Of a DNA stretch of 64,000 bases, positions 29,503 to 41,773 are shown piece after piece. How positions within the stretch are numbered: the stretch's first letter is position 1; every line of letters starts with the position of its first letter. Location: the NCBI GenBank assembly GCA_003342895.1, contig PTFA01000545.1:1-64000 (forward strand). Direction: 5' to 3'. This DNA is from Casuarius casuarius (lineage: Eukaryota; Chordata; Aves; Casuariiformes; Casuariidae). The notes under the pieces were generated by a model that saw nothing but the letters and a program-made list of their open reading frames with translations, ran no database searches and was not told the origin of the DNA. A program made the position numbers and the translations under genes.

Positions 29503-31999
29503 GTGAAGAAAGAAGTAAACATTTAAAATATCAGTGTTGGAAAACCAAAATGAGATTTTTCCTCAGCTATATTCTGCTAGTGAAATCTTATTTTTACAAA
29601 TTATTGGTATTGCCTCTTTATTTTTAGTATTCTTTGTTTTCAGTTAAGAAGCCTATTATTTCTTCTGTAGCATTCTCCATCTGTGTAACTTTGACCATTC
29701 AGCTCCTGCTATTAGGCACTAAAAGGTTATGGTTTTGTTGCTATTTCCCTGTCAAACTTTGTCTTCTATTCTAGAAGTCCTATACTACAGACCTTTTAAA
29801 AGAGCTATTACCGTACAACTGTGTATATTATCATTTCTCATATATGGTAGTCTAATTGGGAGGAATACATAGATGCTAGGAGTTGAAACTAATAATAATC
29901 TTGTAAGAAAGCAAAAATTCCCTACTAACCTCATTAAAGAAAATGGGAACAAAAATCTTGTGGTTTTGCCTCTCATAGTTCTGTGTTCTTTAGCCCATAT
30001 GTATCTGCATTTCTTCACTAACAGTTCTGTTTGTAGTATATAATAGTTCTCATTTTTTAAATATCACTGCAATCCCTTTTTTTTGCAGCACAGTTATGGA
30101 TTTTATTTAAGCAGACCTCAAAGACCTTGGGAATGATTTTTGGGTAACGGTGGGGAAATTATGCAAATGTCTCAGGTAATCACAAGATTTCATTCAAACA
30201 TCTTGCTGAAAATGGCCTCTTTTTAGGCAGAGTGTGTGCAAGGCTGCTCCTGTGGCATCTTTGGAACACCATGCTCACCATGGAGTGAGGCTTTTCCCTG
30301 AACTAATACGATCAGACTTGCTGGCATTCGTGTTGCTCTGTAGCAAAATGACACCGGAAAAAACTACCCTGTCAGCTGTGTCCAGGTTTTCTTGCAAAGG
30401 GGAGCTCCAAATTGGAGACTGGAAGCAAACTAGCATGTATTTGGAACATGCCATCAGGGGCCGAGCCCCGGTGTAAAGCAGGAAGCACAGCAGCCTGGTG
30501 GTGCAGATGCACTCGGGGGATAATTCTGATCTTGCTAGTGAGTAGCTTGTTCATCTTCCCAAAGCAGCTGCTGTGGAGAAAATGAACTGAGATTACATAA
30601 AAGAAGAGGAGGAACAGTTTCAATGTATGCAATCTGGTCTCATTGACCTGGACTTGGTGGCAGTATTTCCAGTGGCTTCAGTGAATCTGGAGTTTTACTT
30701 GCTGCATTTACTAGAGCTCTAAAATGTGCTAGGAGCTTTCAACAGCTCTCACAAGATCGTGGGGATCAGCTGAAGGTTTATAATTACATAAATTGTCTGA
30801 ATGCTATAACACAACATACTAGGTGAGAAGAAGGATATGAACTATACAGGAAAACCAGGCTTACTTAAGTACATCATTATCAGCAGTGCCAGACAGCAAA
30901 CAGGATCTAATACAGGCAACTTCTCTTTTCACATAGAGAATTAGAGTGTGTAAGGACACAGTGTAAGTCATGTGCAAATTCTGCTTGTCACCTGGGAGTA
31001 TAATCTCTCTGAGAGAGGTGGTGTTCTGGAAGCACAAACATTTTAGACAACTGTATTCAGACATGACCAATACAGTGGATGAATGAAACATTAATAATGT
31101 TGCAAGGCTCTAAATGTTATAAGTATCTGTACCTAAAAAAATATTTTCCTCTAGAATCTGGAGTCACTAGGGGGTAATCAAAGCAAATCACTCTTGCAGG
31201 TGGTAAATCTGTGGAAGTGTCACCTCTACTGAGGTTCAGGGGATAATATACCATAGTCAGTTCTGGTTTCCACAGCCCAGGCTACAATGTACAGTGAAAC
31301 AGCCCTGATCAGGGGGACAGTGATACATTTATTCTGGAAGAAAGATCTGACAAACTGGTGGTGGACTGAACTTATCAAGCATCTATATAGCTGTAAACTA
31401 TAGCCTATAATCTATGTGCTGCACTCTGTGGGTTTTTTTCATAGATATTATCTAGAACAGCTATTTGTTTGCAAATCTGGCTGGAGGCCTGGAGCTAGGC
31501 TAAAGGGCACTGTTCCTGAGCAAAAGAAAAGCTGTTCCAGTCACTGAATTTAAACTCTGATCCACCATGAAGTAAATTTCAAAGGGACTTTATCTCACTG
31601 GAGGTTTAATGCAGGTTGTTTCGCAGACACTCATGGACAGAGTATTTGTTAAAAAACTAACTTGCTGAGATCTTTTGCATAGGTTGATGCTCATGTGGGG
31701 AATCTAATCCTTCAAACAGGACAGTTGCAGAAGAAAGGTAAAAGGAAGGAGGTTGAAACCATTTTCTATTAGAAAGGCTTTGCCTGAAAATTTTCAACTG
31801 AGTCTAGTAAACCCCAGGTATAATGATCTGGGTAAGATAATAGCTTACAATTCATGAATGAAAATTCTCTTTGATACGTCATTTCACGAACTTGGTGTCA
31901 GTCCCCTGTTGCACACAATCAAGTGAGTTAATAGAATAACCATTAAAATGTGAAAGAACTTTGAATAAAAAAAGCCCAGGTCACGCCTTAGCGTTATTA

Positions 32000-33200
32000 A
32001 GGCCATGACCATTATGAGGGTCAGCAGTTCAAGAATAAAGTCTTAGTGAAGAACAAAACCTTAGAAGCAGCACCTGTCAAACCATGTGAGCTCAAGATCG
32101 TTATATCTGAGGTCATTAAACAGAGCTGTGTGCTAGGACGCCACCACAGAGGAGGCGCAGTGACCAGGACGCCAGCCCTTGTTGCGAGCATGGGAGCGTG
32201 GGTCCAAGCAGAAGGTCCCTGACAGCTGGCCATGCAGCACATTCAGGATCCTACCCCAGGTGACACAACTTCACGTCACTGTGTACTCTTCTAATAACCG
32301 CACTGTGCTCAGAGACTTATTAGCCTGATACTGCCTCCAGTTTCAGGTTTACCAGGAGCTGTGTCCTTACTGCACTTGCAGACTGCACCAGGAGGAGAAC
32401 TTGGCCCCAGACCAACGGACAGAGGCTGACTTTTGTGCCCATTGCTCAGAGCTGGCGTCTCTATTCGTTCCCGTTACTCAGAGCTGCACCACACATCTTC
32501 TGCCTCGCTCCCACCGGGCTCCCGGGAGCGTCTCTGAGACACGGTTACTATTTCTGTGCGTGTCTGTGTGTGCTTCATTCAGAGCACTTGAAACAGCAAC
32601 GAGGCTCTGTGATAACCCGCCAGAGTGGTGTTTTCACAGCACAACGCTGAGCTTTCCTGTCCTGTGCTGCTGGGGGCAGTTTTCCCGCTACGCCAGCTAC
32701 ATGAGAGCGCTACGGTAGCCCCCGGAGCGGCAGGGCCTGCGCCTCTCACGGCTCCCTGGGCTGTGCCCTCGGCTGAGCCACCCGTCGGCCGCCCCGGGGC
32801 CCTTCCTGGAGGGAGCTGCGCCGGAGGGGGCCGGCAGGCAGCCAGCGCCGTCGGGGGATCGTGGCCTCGGAGCAAAATCGTCCCGCGTAGGATCAGGGCT
32901 CCTCTCAGACATCCGTGTCAGTGCTCTGCCCAGCATGTCCGAGGCCTCCCCCTCCCCAGCCCCTGGCCTAGGGCTGTGGGTCGCTACCCCGTGGCGCCGC
33001 AGCGGTTCCGGCTTCAGCCCTGCCACGGCCCGGCCCTGCCCGGCCACGAGACCCCCGGCCTTCACCCTGGCCATGGCTCCAGCCCCACTGTGGCCCGGCT
33101 CCTGCCCAGCCATGGGACACCCCCGGCCTTGACCCTCACCCTGACCCCTGTCCTGGCCCTGACCCCACAGCAGTGCCTGCCCAGCCCTGGCCCTCGCCTC
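32000..33200. promoter_or_regulatory. Isolated CpG-rich island in the desert
   Basis: GC rises from about 32.0 kb and becomes extreme at 32.70-33.20 kb, with dense CpG (for example 32708-32900), while both flanks are AT-rich. Its 3' part (about 33020-33180) is a degenerate C-rich tandem repeat of 'cctgcccggcca..' and 'ccctgac' phrases. Overlapping open frames on both strands (up to about 260 codons) are expected in such GC-rich DNA and none was recognised. It could be the promoter of an unannotated gene or lncRNA, or the GC-rich 5' region of an inserted element. Confidence 0.6.
32330..32718 (+). other. Open frame with clustered cysteines, unrecognised
   Basis: A frame open from 32329, in phase with a good acceptor (cctccagtttcag, ending 32346), runs to a stop at 32716-32718. 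It carries a CPYCTC cluster near 32362-32379 and a CAHC pair near 32434-32445, spaced like a two-knuckle zinc ribbon. No family was recognised and GC-rich context makes chance openness likely. Confidence 0.2.
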
Positions 33201-35000
33201 GGCGCCCAGCCATCATGGGGCTGCATCTGCTTCTGCCCCCCATTTCCCTCACTGGGCCCAATGTGGGCCCCGACCCACAGGCTGACTACAGCTGCCATTT
33301 CCTTTGGGAGAGTTTGGGTTCCTGGTTATTTGTGGGTTTTTTTATTGAATGGGTGTTTAATCCAAAGCACGTACGTGCCTGGAGACAGAACCAGCTGTCT
33401 CTGCTGAACAGCTCAGCGACAGGGCAATGCTAACAGGGTCTCCTTTCTTGGTGGCCCTAACTTGTCCCCATGTGACCCAGCCTCACCAAGACACACAGGA
33501 ACCACCCTCTCTCATCTTGCCATGGTCAGGTGGCAGGCTCACTTCTGCCCACTTTCTGTGAGCAATGGGAGCATCGGCCTCTTCCATCTATACTTCCTGG
33601 GTGAATGCTTATAAAATGCTGTCACTGTGTCAGACCTTTCAGGCCTCCCTTTTAAGGAGCTAATCTTTGTGAATCTTTTAGATACAGACAAGAAACCTTC
33701 CCTAATCTCTGGGCTTCCCGCAACTTGCTGGGTAGCCAGTCCTGACAGGATGGTGGCCAGCGCATCATCCTCAGAGTCAGAAATCAAATCTGTCCATTTC
33801 AAGACATTTTGGAGGGATTTCTGCTGGGGTTTTGTGGATCATACTCCTAGACCTATTCTACCTGAGCTCCACTTTAGGTGCTTATAAACCTTTGGCCCAA
33901 AGACTTGTCCTTCATCTTAAACAGGGGCGACTTTTTGGCATATTGGGATTTTAAATAAGCAGTAGCCCCAAGTACTCATTACAGATGGGGAATCTTAGAG
34001 ATTTATACCTTGAAGCTCTGGAGAAACTTACCCAGTCAGGGATACATTAAGTCACATTGAAGGAAGCAATATGTGCAGGGAGAAGTAATTTCTTTTACCA
34101 CCAGCTGATAAAGTAATGTCAGACAAGCTTTCCAGATTGCCCAGCTGTGATTTTTGTCGAGTCTGATGAAAAGAACCAGACCATCAAGGGTTCCCTGCTC
34201 TGTCCAGCTATTTCACCTAATTATTAGAAGATGTGACCTTGTTCCTATAAAACTTGCTTTCCTCACATCCTTAGTGCAACCTACCTGCAACTATATTGCT
34301 ACTAGGTCACTCTCACCTCATAGTGTTTCGTCCTGTTCCAAATCAGGTCAAATACGTCTCTGTTGGCCACTACTTGTAACAACATCCTCTGGTCTTGATA
34401 TTTATGAGGATTGGACTCCAACTGCTGAAACCAGAAGTATGACTTATGGGCCCAATTTAATCATCTTGTGGATAATAATACAGTCATAAACCTCCCTTAG
34501 TAGTTTAGACACCAGGAAAAAAAAAAAAAGAAAGAAAAAGGATACATGATGTTTAGTACAGCAAGAGGAGTGAAAGGTATCTATATAAAATTGCTAGAAG
34601 CTGAAGTGAAATCCATGCTCATACTCACCCACCCACAGTCACATACACAAAATGAGGCTATGAGAAACGAAACACAGCTGGCCAATCCAGTTCAGTCTCT
34701 GAATGCCTCAGGCAGAAATTATTGATGTAGCTCAAGTGTGTAACTGATGTTCAGAGGTGTAGTAATGAAACTTCCCACAGAGAATCAGAATCATCTTCTC
34801 AGCTTTCAAGATATTCAAATAATCTGTCCTATGATCCAGCTTTCACCTAACAAATATATCTCTATTTGCGTGTTAAAACATCATTGGGCCCATAAATGCT
34901 AGCTTATCCATTTTGGTAGAAGCTTTGGATACTGAAATTTATCAGGTAAACAAATTATTCGTATTTTTCAGCTTTACTATATGTTCTTTATTTAATTTGC
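33201..35000. other. Moderate-GC flank of the island; no gene seen
   Basis: Less GC than the island but more than the desert average until about 34.5 kb, as if one inserted unit of about 2.5 kb spanned 32.0-34.5 kb. It includes an A-rich microsatellite (34519-34541) that could be a retroposon tail on the + strand. Confidence 0.35.
33539..33835 (-). other. Open frame, unrecognised, minus strand
   Basis: About 98 codons open on the minus strand outside the GC-rich core, ending TGA at 33539-33541. It has an acidic patch (SDSEDDALATIL) followed by a basic half (FYKHSPRKYRWKR). There is no convincing acceptor or ATG start. It may be a relic of a transposable-element protein or a chance frame. Confidence 0.2.
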
Positions 35001-35004
35001 ATAA

Positions 35005-35240
35005 GATCATAGAAAAGTATAGATTGTAAGGGACCTCTGGAGGTCATGTTGTCCAATCTGCTACTGAGAGCAGGGTTAGATCAAATTTAGACCAGTCTTC
35101 TGGGCCTTGTCTAGTCAAGTTCTGAAAATCTCTAAGGATGGAGATTTCACAATATTTTCAGGCAACTTGTTTCAGTGTTTAACCCTCTAATTGTAAGATT
35201 TCTTTTCTGAAGCCCTGCAGTAGGTGTTCAAGAGTTTCAG
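35005..35240 (-). mobile_element. CR1 LINE fragment (3' end)
   Basis: On the + strand it begins with the characteristic reversed CR1 end ('gatcatagaaaagtatagattgtaagggacc') and continues 'tctggaggtcatgttgtccaatctg', then 'ggatggagatttcacaatattttcaggcaacttgtttcagtg'. This is the reverse complement of the CR1 3' region. Many substitutions and gaps show an old insertion. Only the last 230 bases or so remain. Confidence 0.85.
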
Positions 35241-35250
35241 AAAGCAAAGA

Positions 35251-35309
35251 ACTATTACTATTACTATTACTATTCATTACTATTTATTACTATTACTATT
35301 ACTATTCAT
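35251..35309. repeat. (ACT ATT)n microsatellite
   Basis: Repeats of ctatta with interspersed cattac variants, immediately followed by A-rich DNA with an AAAC repeat (about 35328-35345). It abuts the CR1 fragment. Confidence 0.9.
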
Positions 35310-36149
35310 TTTTTAATAAAAGGAAAAAAAACAAACAAACAAGCAAAACCCCAGAAGAAAAAACAAACAAAGCCCCCAAATTAAATGTTCTGATTCAGTT
35401 CTAACAGACATTTTATTTGGCTGCAAAAAATCTTGTTACTTTTGCCCCATAAGAAAAATATATATATATATTTGTATTAATATTAAAAATCAGTTATTCA
35501 CACAATCATCTAGACTATTTTTATACTATTCATATTTATTCACAGAACAATTGCTGCCTGAAATAATGTGTCTATGGCTTTATTCCAGGTTGATTAATCC
35601 TATTAATAATATATTAGTATTTTATGAGTGTTCTGTTTTGTGAATACTTTTACTTAGTAGTTCAGACTTACTGAACTGCTTAGGGATCATAAGAAGCAGG
35701 ATAATCTTGTCATATTCATTTTGCAATGGTAAGAAACAATTAGTATTTCAAAAAATCAGAACAATTGCAAATAAATAGTGAGAAAAACAACAGACAATGT
35801 TCAATATTGAAGGTATTACAAGTATGTTGAAAGACAGGATTAGAATTCAAAATGATGCTGACAACCTGGAAAAATAGTCTTTAAAATAACATGATATTTA
35901 ATAAAGTCAAATGCAAGATACACTCTGAGAATCTACTTAGGCAATTCAGAACACAGAGCAACTGGCAAGCTAGCAGTTTTGTAAAAGAAAGATCTAGAGA
36001 TTATAATGGCCAATGCATTGAATGTAAACCCAGTGATATCATGCTCTAGAGCTACAGATGAACAGCCTGTGGTGTATAAAGAGGATCATAGTCTGCCTGA
36101 TATGTAAAATAATCTTTCCTCCCTCTTCAAAAGTGATTCCTCTGTTGGT

Positions 36150-36425
36150 GCTTGTTCTAGTTTGGGGCTCTGCTCTTCAAGAAAGATGTGGAAATGTTGC
36201 TGAGTGAAAGAAAAAGAAGTCTAAGGCAAGACATGACAATCCTCTTCAGATATATGAAAGGGTGCTGAAGAATGGAAGTGAATGAACCGTTCTCCCCTTT
36301 GGAGTTAGAACAAAAAGAAACAGGCTTAAATTGCAGTAGTTTAGGTTAGGCATAGAGAAAAAAGCCTATAGAAAGTGGTTGCAGCAAGTTCTACCAGATG
36401 GTATGTTAGAAGCTGCTAGCCTTTA
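36150..36425 (+). mobile_element. CR1 LINE fragment (ORF2 end/3' region)
   Basis: Phrases in CR1 order on the + strand: 'ctcttcaagaaagatgtggaaat', then 'aagacatgacaatcctcttcagatatatgaaagg', 'gaaccgttctccccttttgga'-like, 'aggcttaaattgcagtagtttaggttaggcat' and 'gaaaaaagcctatagaaag'. These match the general form of the CR1 segment just before its 3' UTR. Old and degraded, no coding capacity. Confidence 0.8.
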
Positions 36426-39400
36426 TCATCATTATAAAAAGTGCTTTAGCATTTTAATTTCTGAGATAAAATCCTTGGGGTTTTTTTCCTGGATCTTGAT
36501 TTGGGTTGATAAGTCATTTCAGTCCTAAGGAGACTGTGAGTACTATGGTTCCCCTACTTTGATTAGCTATATCTTATGTGAGACTGTGTCTATGTGAGAC
36601 ATATTGTGTCTAATCTACACAAAGCAATGTAATTTTTCGAACTTCAGAATAGTAAGTGATAAAAAATATCTCTCTAACACTCCCAGTTTGAAATCTTACT
36701 GAATTACAGCATCAAGATTCTGATTGATCGTACTTCTAGTCTTTTCTACATCAGAAAAGAATTGCAATATCATGTTATATTTGATTATATATATGTGTGT
36801 ATGTACAGATTTAAGTTTCAGAGAAGTGCCCAATCCAGCAGCAGCTTTTAAAAACAACTCTTTGTTATGCTAAAGAGAGATATTAATGCAGGTACCTTTT
36901 ATACACTTTTTTGGAAGCTGTAGCAAATATCAGTGCAGTGTATCCTGAAAAATAAGGTGGAAATGATAGTGGGAGCTGCCAAATAGGATCAGCTACCTTC
37001 TAGAGATTTCTAAAGGTCTTTGATAAGAAGAGCCTTGCAATCTATTCTTTAAGGCTGCCTAGCTCTATTCACTGGAGCCATTGTGTGCCGTATCTAATCA
37101 AGCAGTGAGTCAGTGGCATCAGGTTAGTGGAATGCACCACTCAGATTATTACTAAAATAAATTTGCTTCTTTACTGGAGCATGAGTCATCATATTCACAG
37201 ATTGTGGTGTCTTACAAATTCCTCATTGCTTGTTCTTCAAGTTCAGCAATCACATTTTTCATATACTTGTGATTTTTTGTTAGAGGGCCGTATTACACTA
37301 TATGGCCTCCAAAGCAAAAACACACATATATATATATTTATATGTAGGGAAGAAAACCTCACTATATAAATTATCACAAAAGTTGCTGGCATGCAACTGC
37401 CTCTTAAAGCAAAAGCTTAATCTTGGGTGAAAGAAGCACTGGCAAGATGACAATAGCAATGTTGGAACCACATGCTTGCAAACAATAGAAAAGGGAAAAA
37501 GAAAACAATCCTCTCAACCCATACTCAATCCCATAGGAAGACTAAAAATCAGCACTCTGTCACTGATAATATACAGGGTTGCTAAGAAGTCTGATTGAAC
37601 AAAAACTACTTAGCCAACAGTATAAGAACACTTCCCTCTCACAGTGATATTTACAGAAAATTAATTTAGAGGAAAATAGTTAAAATAAAAATGATTTTCC
37701 ATAGCCTTCCACGCAAACTCTGAGCCTGTGGAAGGCTGGAAACAGAGTTGTGACTGACAGAGCTCTTACTGCTAAGTGATCAATTTAAAATCATCTTCCC
37801 ACTCAAGGGAAAGCATTAATAAACTAGTTTAATAACAAAACCTGCTCCGTGGCCCATATTAATTGGCATCTCATAATTAATTGAATAGAACCCATCCAGA
37901 GCATGCAAAACTGACTTCTCCTCTACAGGAACTTCTCGTTATGAAGGAAATTGTTGTTATAGCAGCAATTTCTGATTTCAAACTCACATGAACTGAATAA
38001 ATCCTGAATAAGTTTACTGACCTGAGTACTTATACACAGCAGTAATAGTGGCCCTGGAAATACAAAAATAAAGTTGATTAGATAAATAAAATAGGATACA
38101 AATCTTGTACTCCCTATATAACAGACAATAGATATAGTTCTTCCTGCCTATTCTCAACTGTAATGTGTTAATGGAGACAGCCGTAAGTGTGCAGTATGAT
38201 CAGTTAAAAGAAATGTATTAAAAAGTAACTACAGCCTGATAGACATAATTTCTGTTCACTTAAGAAAGAGGAAACTTACTGATTTACAGAAGAAAGTGAA
38301 AATGACAATACCAAGTGTGCTACCAAATGTACAAAGTGAATAAACTGAAAATAGAAGAGAGATTGTTTTTTCTGTAATCTTTTCCAGTTATAGTAAATTT
38401 CACTGATTTTTTTCCTTTTCTCTTGTAACAGCAGGAGATATCACTGGTGCTCAGCTGTTCACCCACAAGGAGCTGCATGTTCATAAGTATATTACATATT
38501 CTACCTGGAAGCACCGGCTGCATGAAGGTTGTTGTTCCTTTTCCTGGCTAACATACTGTAGCCCATCAGCTAAAGTTCCTACTACTTCCTTGTACTTTAG
38601 CTGAGATTCAACTCACTTGACTGGTGTAGTAGGCCTTTAGCCTTAGTTCATGCTCTCTGTGCAGTCAGCAGAGAGAGAACAGCAGGTCTACAAGTTTGAT
38701 GGTCACCAAGGAAGTAATTAAAAACTCCCTCAAACTCTGCCAAAATATATGCTGAACTGCTCTTTGAAGAGACCTATCTGTGGGTACCTGTGATGACTGT
38801 CCCAGGAGGAGCATGTAATCATTAGCAGATTAGATGATTTAGGTAAGATGAATTCCACCTTTCCTGCTACTGTCTGTTCACCTTCATATGGAAGGAAAGT
38901 CCTAGATAAACAGGTTTTGTTTGCCTGCAGAGGCAGAAAGGCTGTACAGAAGAATATACACTTTTGTCTTAGGCAATATCTACACTGAATAGTGCAGGGC
39001 TTGACAGAGACAGTAGCTGCAGTATAACCAACTAGCTCAGCAGGGTTAAGTAGCTTGAGTTAAACAGTGCATAGATGCAGCTATTTTGTTCATTGAGAGA
39101 AAGCATGGGTATTCGGCATTGCAATTATATACTCTCTGATGCCCTCTGTGACAATGTGGGACTTGGGCTCAGTCATAAATGGTATTGGTAAGACTCCTGC
39201 ACTGGTTAGATGTTTTTTTTAACTGGAATTTTATTCTGCAGCTCAAGAAGGAAAAAATACTAGCTCTGGTTTGGTTTAAGGATTAGCATTTAACATCAGT
39301 GGTCTATGTGAAGTAAAGCCCACTTGTGAACTGTGAATCATTGCTCTTAGTACAAGAATAAACTTACTTTAATGGGATCATAGCAATCTCCAGTTTAATA

Positions 39401-41035
39401 ATTATTCATTTGCTTCAAAATGTAATGATTATATGTAATTTGTTTTAGGTAAAAAAGCAAAAATCTTCAAGGAAATGCAGTGATGTAAAATCAATCTCCA
39501 CTCTAATTTCTCTCTGAGCTACATCAGTGCAATCAGCTGAAACTGTTTCATCAGGGAGCTACTTTCAATAAATAGTATCAATAAGGAATGTGTATAGACA
39601 TCTTATATATTCATAAAATATTGTGAAGAATGAAAATATGAATATATGCAGCAATTTTATTCAATCTTACACCTACCTGGAGACTAGACAGGGAACTCCT
39701 GGGACAAGAGACTAAGTGTTGGTTGGCAAATTATAAAACATCATGAAAAACAAAGATTCAGGCTAAGCTACTACATAGACATATTCACAACTTGCTTCTC
39801 TTCTTTTGGTTGCTCAGGCAAGAGCATAGCCTGACTCAGAGATGCAGCGTTCATGGTGTGGGCAAGGTCTAGGTCTAAGGATAACATTGACTAGCCAGCC
39901 CTGTGGGCTGTGGCATCACCCTGGCTGCCTCCAGCCCATCTTGCCCACGCCTGAGTCCTTTGGGACTGCTGACCCCGTGAGGCTAGGCTGCCTGCAGATT
40001 TCATAGCTGCACTGCAGGCCCAAGTCTACAACATGGACAAGTGTTCGCTTTGCCTTCAATGAGCCAGCAAACGAAATCTGGCCCTGATGAAATTAAAAGG
40101 AGATTTTACCTTTAATGTCACTGAGATCATGGGGTTTTTTTCACTGAGATTTAAGCCTATACTTAAGCACAAGCCCTTACTGAGGTTTTTTAGATCACTG
40201 TTAATGGAGATATCTTTTTTACAGAGGTCTGAGCACAAACTTAAAGCAACATCAAACATATGGCCTGCTGTTTCTGTATCTTTTTAAACATGCATGATGA
40301 TGCTTTATGGAACTATGTGCTACTATCTGTCATTTGGGTCAAAGGAACTTTTTTTCTTCTCTACTTTCATTGATATGGGGGTCAGTAGTCTCTTTTTTTA
40401 TGATAATAACCACATTACCCTTCTTTAAAAAATGAAAGCATGCAACAATGGCAGATAAGCAAAGAAACAAAGAATATCTGTAATCAAAATTCTCCCAGTT
40501 TTAAAGTTCTTTTTAGCCCTTACCCAGTTTGTTTTCTATATTATGTTCCATTCAAACAACTTTACCAACTTACTGCTGTTGTGAGAGAAGTGCTAAGTTT
40601 TACATTTGGCAAATGCTAGGACTTTAGAAGCAGAGCACAGCTGGAGTGGATATAATGAAACTGCGTTCTTCCGTACCAAAGTGATCTTGTTGCTGATGAG
40701 AAAAAAAAGCCACAACAATATGGTGTATATTTATAACAGTTTAATGAGGCCCTATTCAAAAATCCAGCTGTGAAAATGTGATTAATACATATACATAGCC
40801 TTTCAGCACCAGAAAGTAAGTTCTCCAGGGTAAAGATTGATTTCCACACATTACAGAGTGTATCTTGTCACTTATCATTTCCTGTGGACCATTCACATAC
40901 ATGTAAGCACACTTTGGTATTTGAATAAGTTGCATGGAAAACACAGCAGCTACTAAAAATCACCCCTTAGGGTGAGGGGCTGAGCATCTATGTAATTCTG
41001 GTTCCTGAAGTTCTTTGTGTGTAGTCACAAACTTG
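36426..41035. other. Gene desert
   Basis: AT-rich, no supported gene. It includes a strong + strand acceptor at 38431 followed by 56 open codons (see findings), a GC-richer patch at about 39830-40085 of unknown origin, TA-dinucleotide runs near 37320-37342, and a TAATTA-rich patch at 37855-37890 ('ccatattaattggcatctcataattaattg') that looks like a homeodomain-type enhancer core. Confidence 0.45.
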
Positions 41036-41204
41036 TTTCTTTTTTCTTCCTCTTCCTTTTCCTTCTGTTCATTCATTCATTTGTTCATTCCCTCCTTCCT
41101 TCTTTCTCTCTTTTTCTCTTTCTTTCTGTCTTTCTTTTATTCTTTCTTGCTTGCTTTTTCTTTTCCTTCCTTCCTTGCTTCGTTTCTTCCTTTCTTTTTT
41201 TTAA
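41036..41204. repeat. 170-base pyrimidine tract, CTTT/CCTT type
   Basis: The + strand is almost entirely C and T (TTTC, CCTT and CATT units) for about 170 bases; open frames on both strands here are low-complexity artefacts. Long homopurine-homopyrimidine tracts can adopt triplex (H-DNA) structure. Confidence 0.9.
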
Positions 41205-41715
41205 GAAAACCTTAAAAGCTAATACTGAACTACTTCTGTAGGTGGTGCCAGAGATATTTTCATGTTTTCGCTTGCTCAGAATTAACAGAGGCTTTATATA
41301 CATTAAAAAGTTTGGCTTGGTTCCATACATTGTTGTTAACAGTCTCTCAGATTCTCTATGATTTTGCATCATAAGATAAAAACAACTGTTTTCCAATCTG
41401 GAAAGCAGCAGACCAACATTTGTGTTCTCTGCACTGTGATTGGTATAGAGTAATTACAGGAAGGACCTTCTAAATCTATAGGCAACTGCATGAAAACATT
41501 TAAGCTTCTAATATTTTGGGTCATCACAATTTCCTTTTTTTGTCGAAGTTAAGTAAGGACTTTGTTATGAATATAACCACTTGTTCCATAGAATTTATTC
41601 GGTTAGAGGAAAAGATTGTACTTTTCTTCAATATCACATTTTGCTTATAAATTGTTTACATAATTTAAAATAAGCACTTTAAAACTGCTTTCTTAACTGT
41701 GATATTTTCCAGCAG

Positions 41716-41773
41716 CCGAGACATGGGACTTCAACAGATTTTGTATATATGTCCTGATCTTCCAAACTTTCAG
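41716..41773 (+). other. Candidate exon, + strand
   Basis: A NAGNAG acceptor (ttttccagcag, ending at 41712 or 41715) and a donor (TTTCAG|gtgaac, 41774) enclose 58-61 nt that are open in one frame (RDMGLQQILYICPDLPNFQ, ending in phase 0). No homology recognised. Splice signals are good but short candidates like this arise by chance. Confidence 0.2.

Larger units (their letters stand above)
24790..31999. other. Gene desert, central part
   Basis: No supportable gene. It contains a 29-base periodic duplication at about 25488-25544 ('ggatcactaaagaa' twice), a perfect long-armed hairpin (26501-26565), and a 116-nt segment with good splice signals on both sides (29387-29502). A C-rich patch lies at 26870-26887. 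No LINE body was recognised. Confidence 0.45.

Noticed and set aside
32625..33407. 260-codon + strand frame and 138-codon minus-strand frame in the orphan CpG island
   Set aside because: Low-complexity Pro/Ala/Gly/Arg sequence in several overlapping frames at once, as expected from GC richness; no domain recognised.
35251..35345. Regular repeats as a CRISPR-like array
   Set aside because: Simple microsatellite units without spacers, in a eukaryotic genome.
41085..41396. 103-codon minus-strand Lys/Arg/Glu-rich frame
   Set aside because: It is the translation of the pyrimidine-tract microsatellite.
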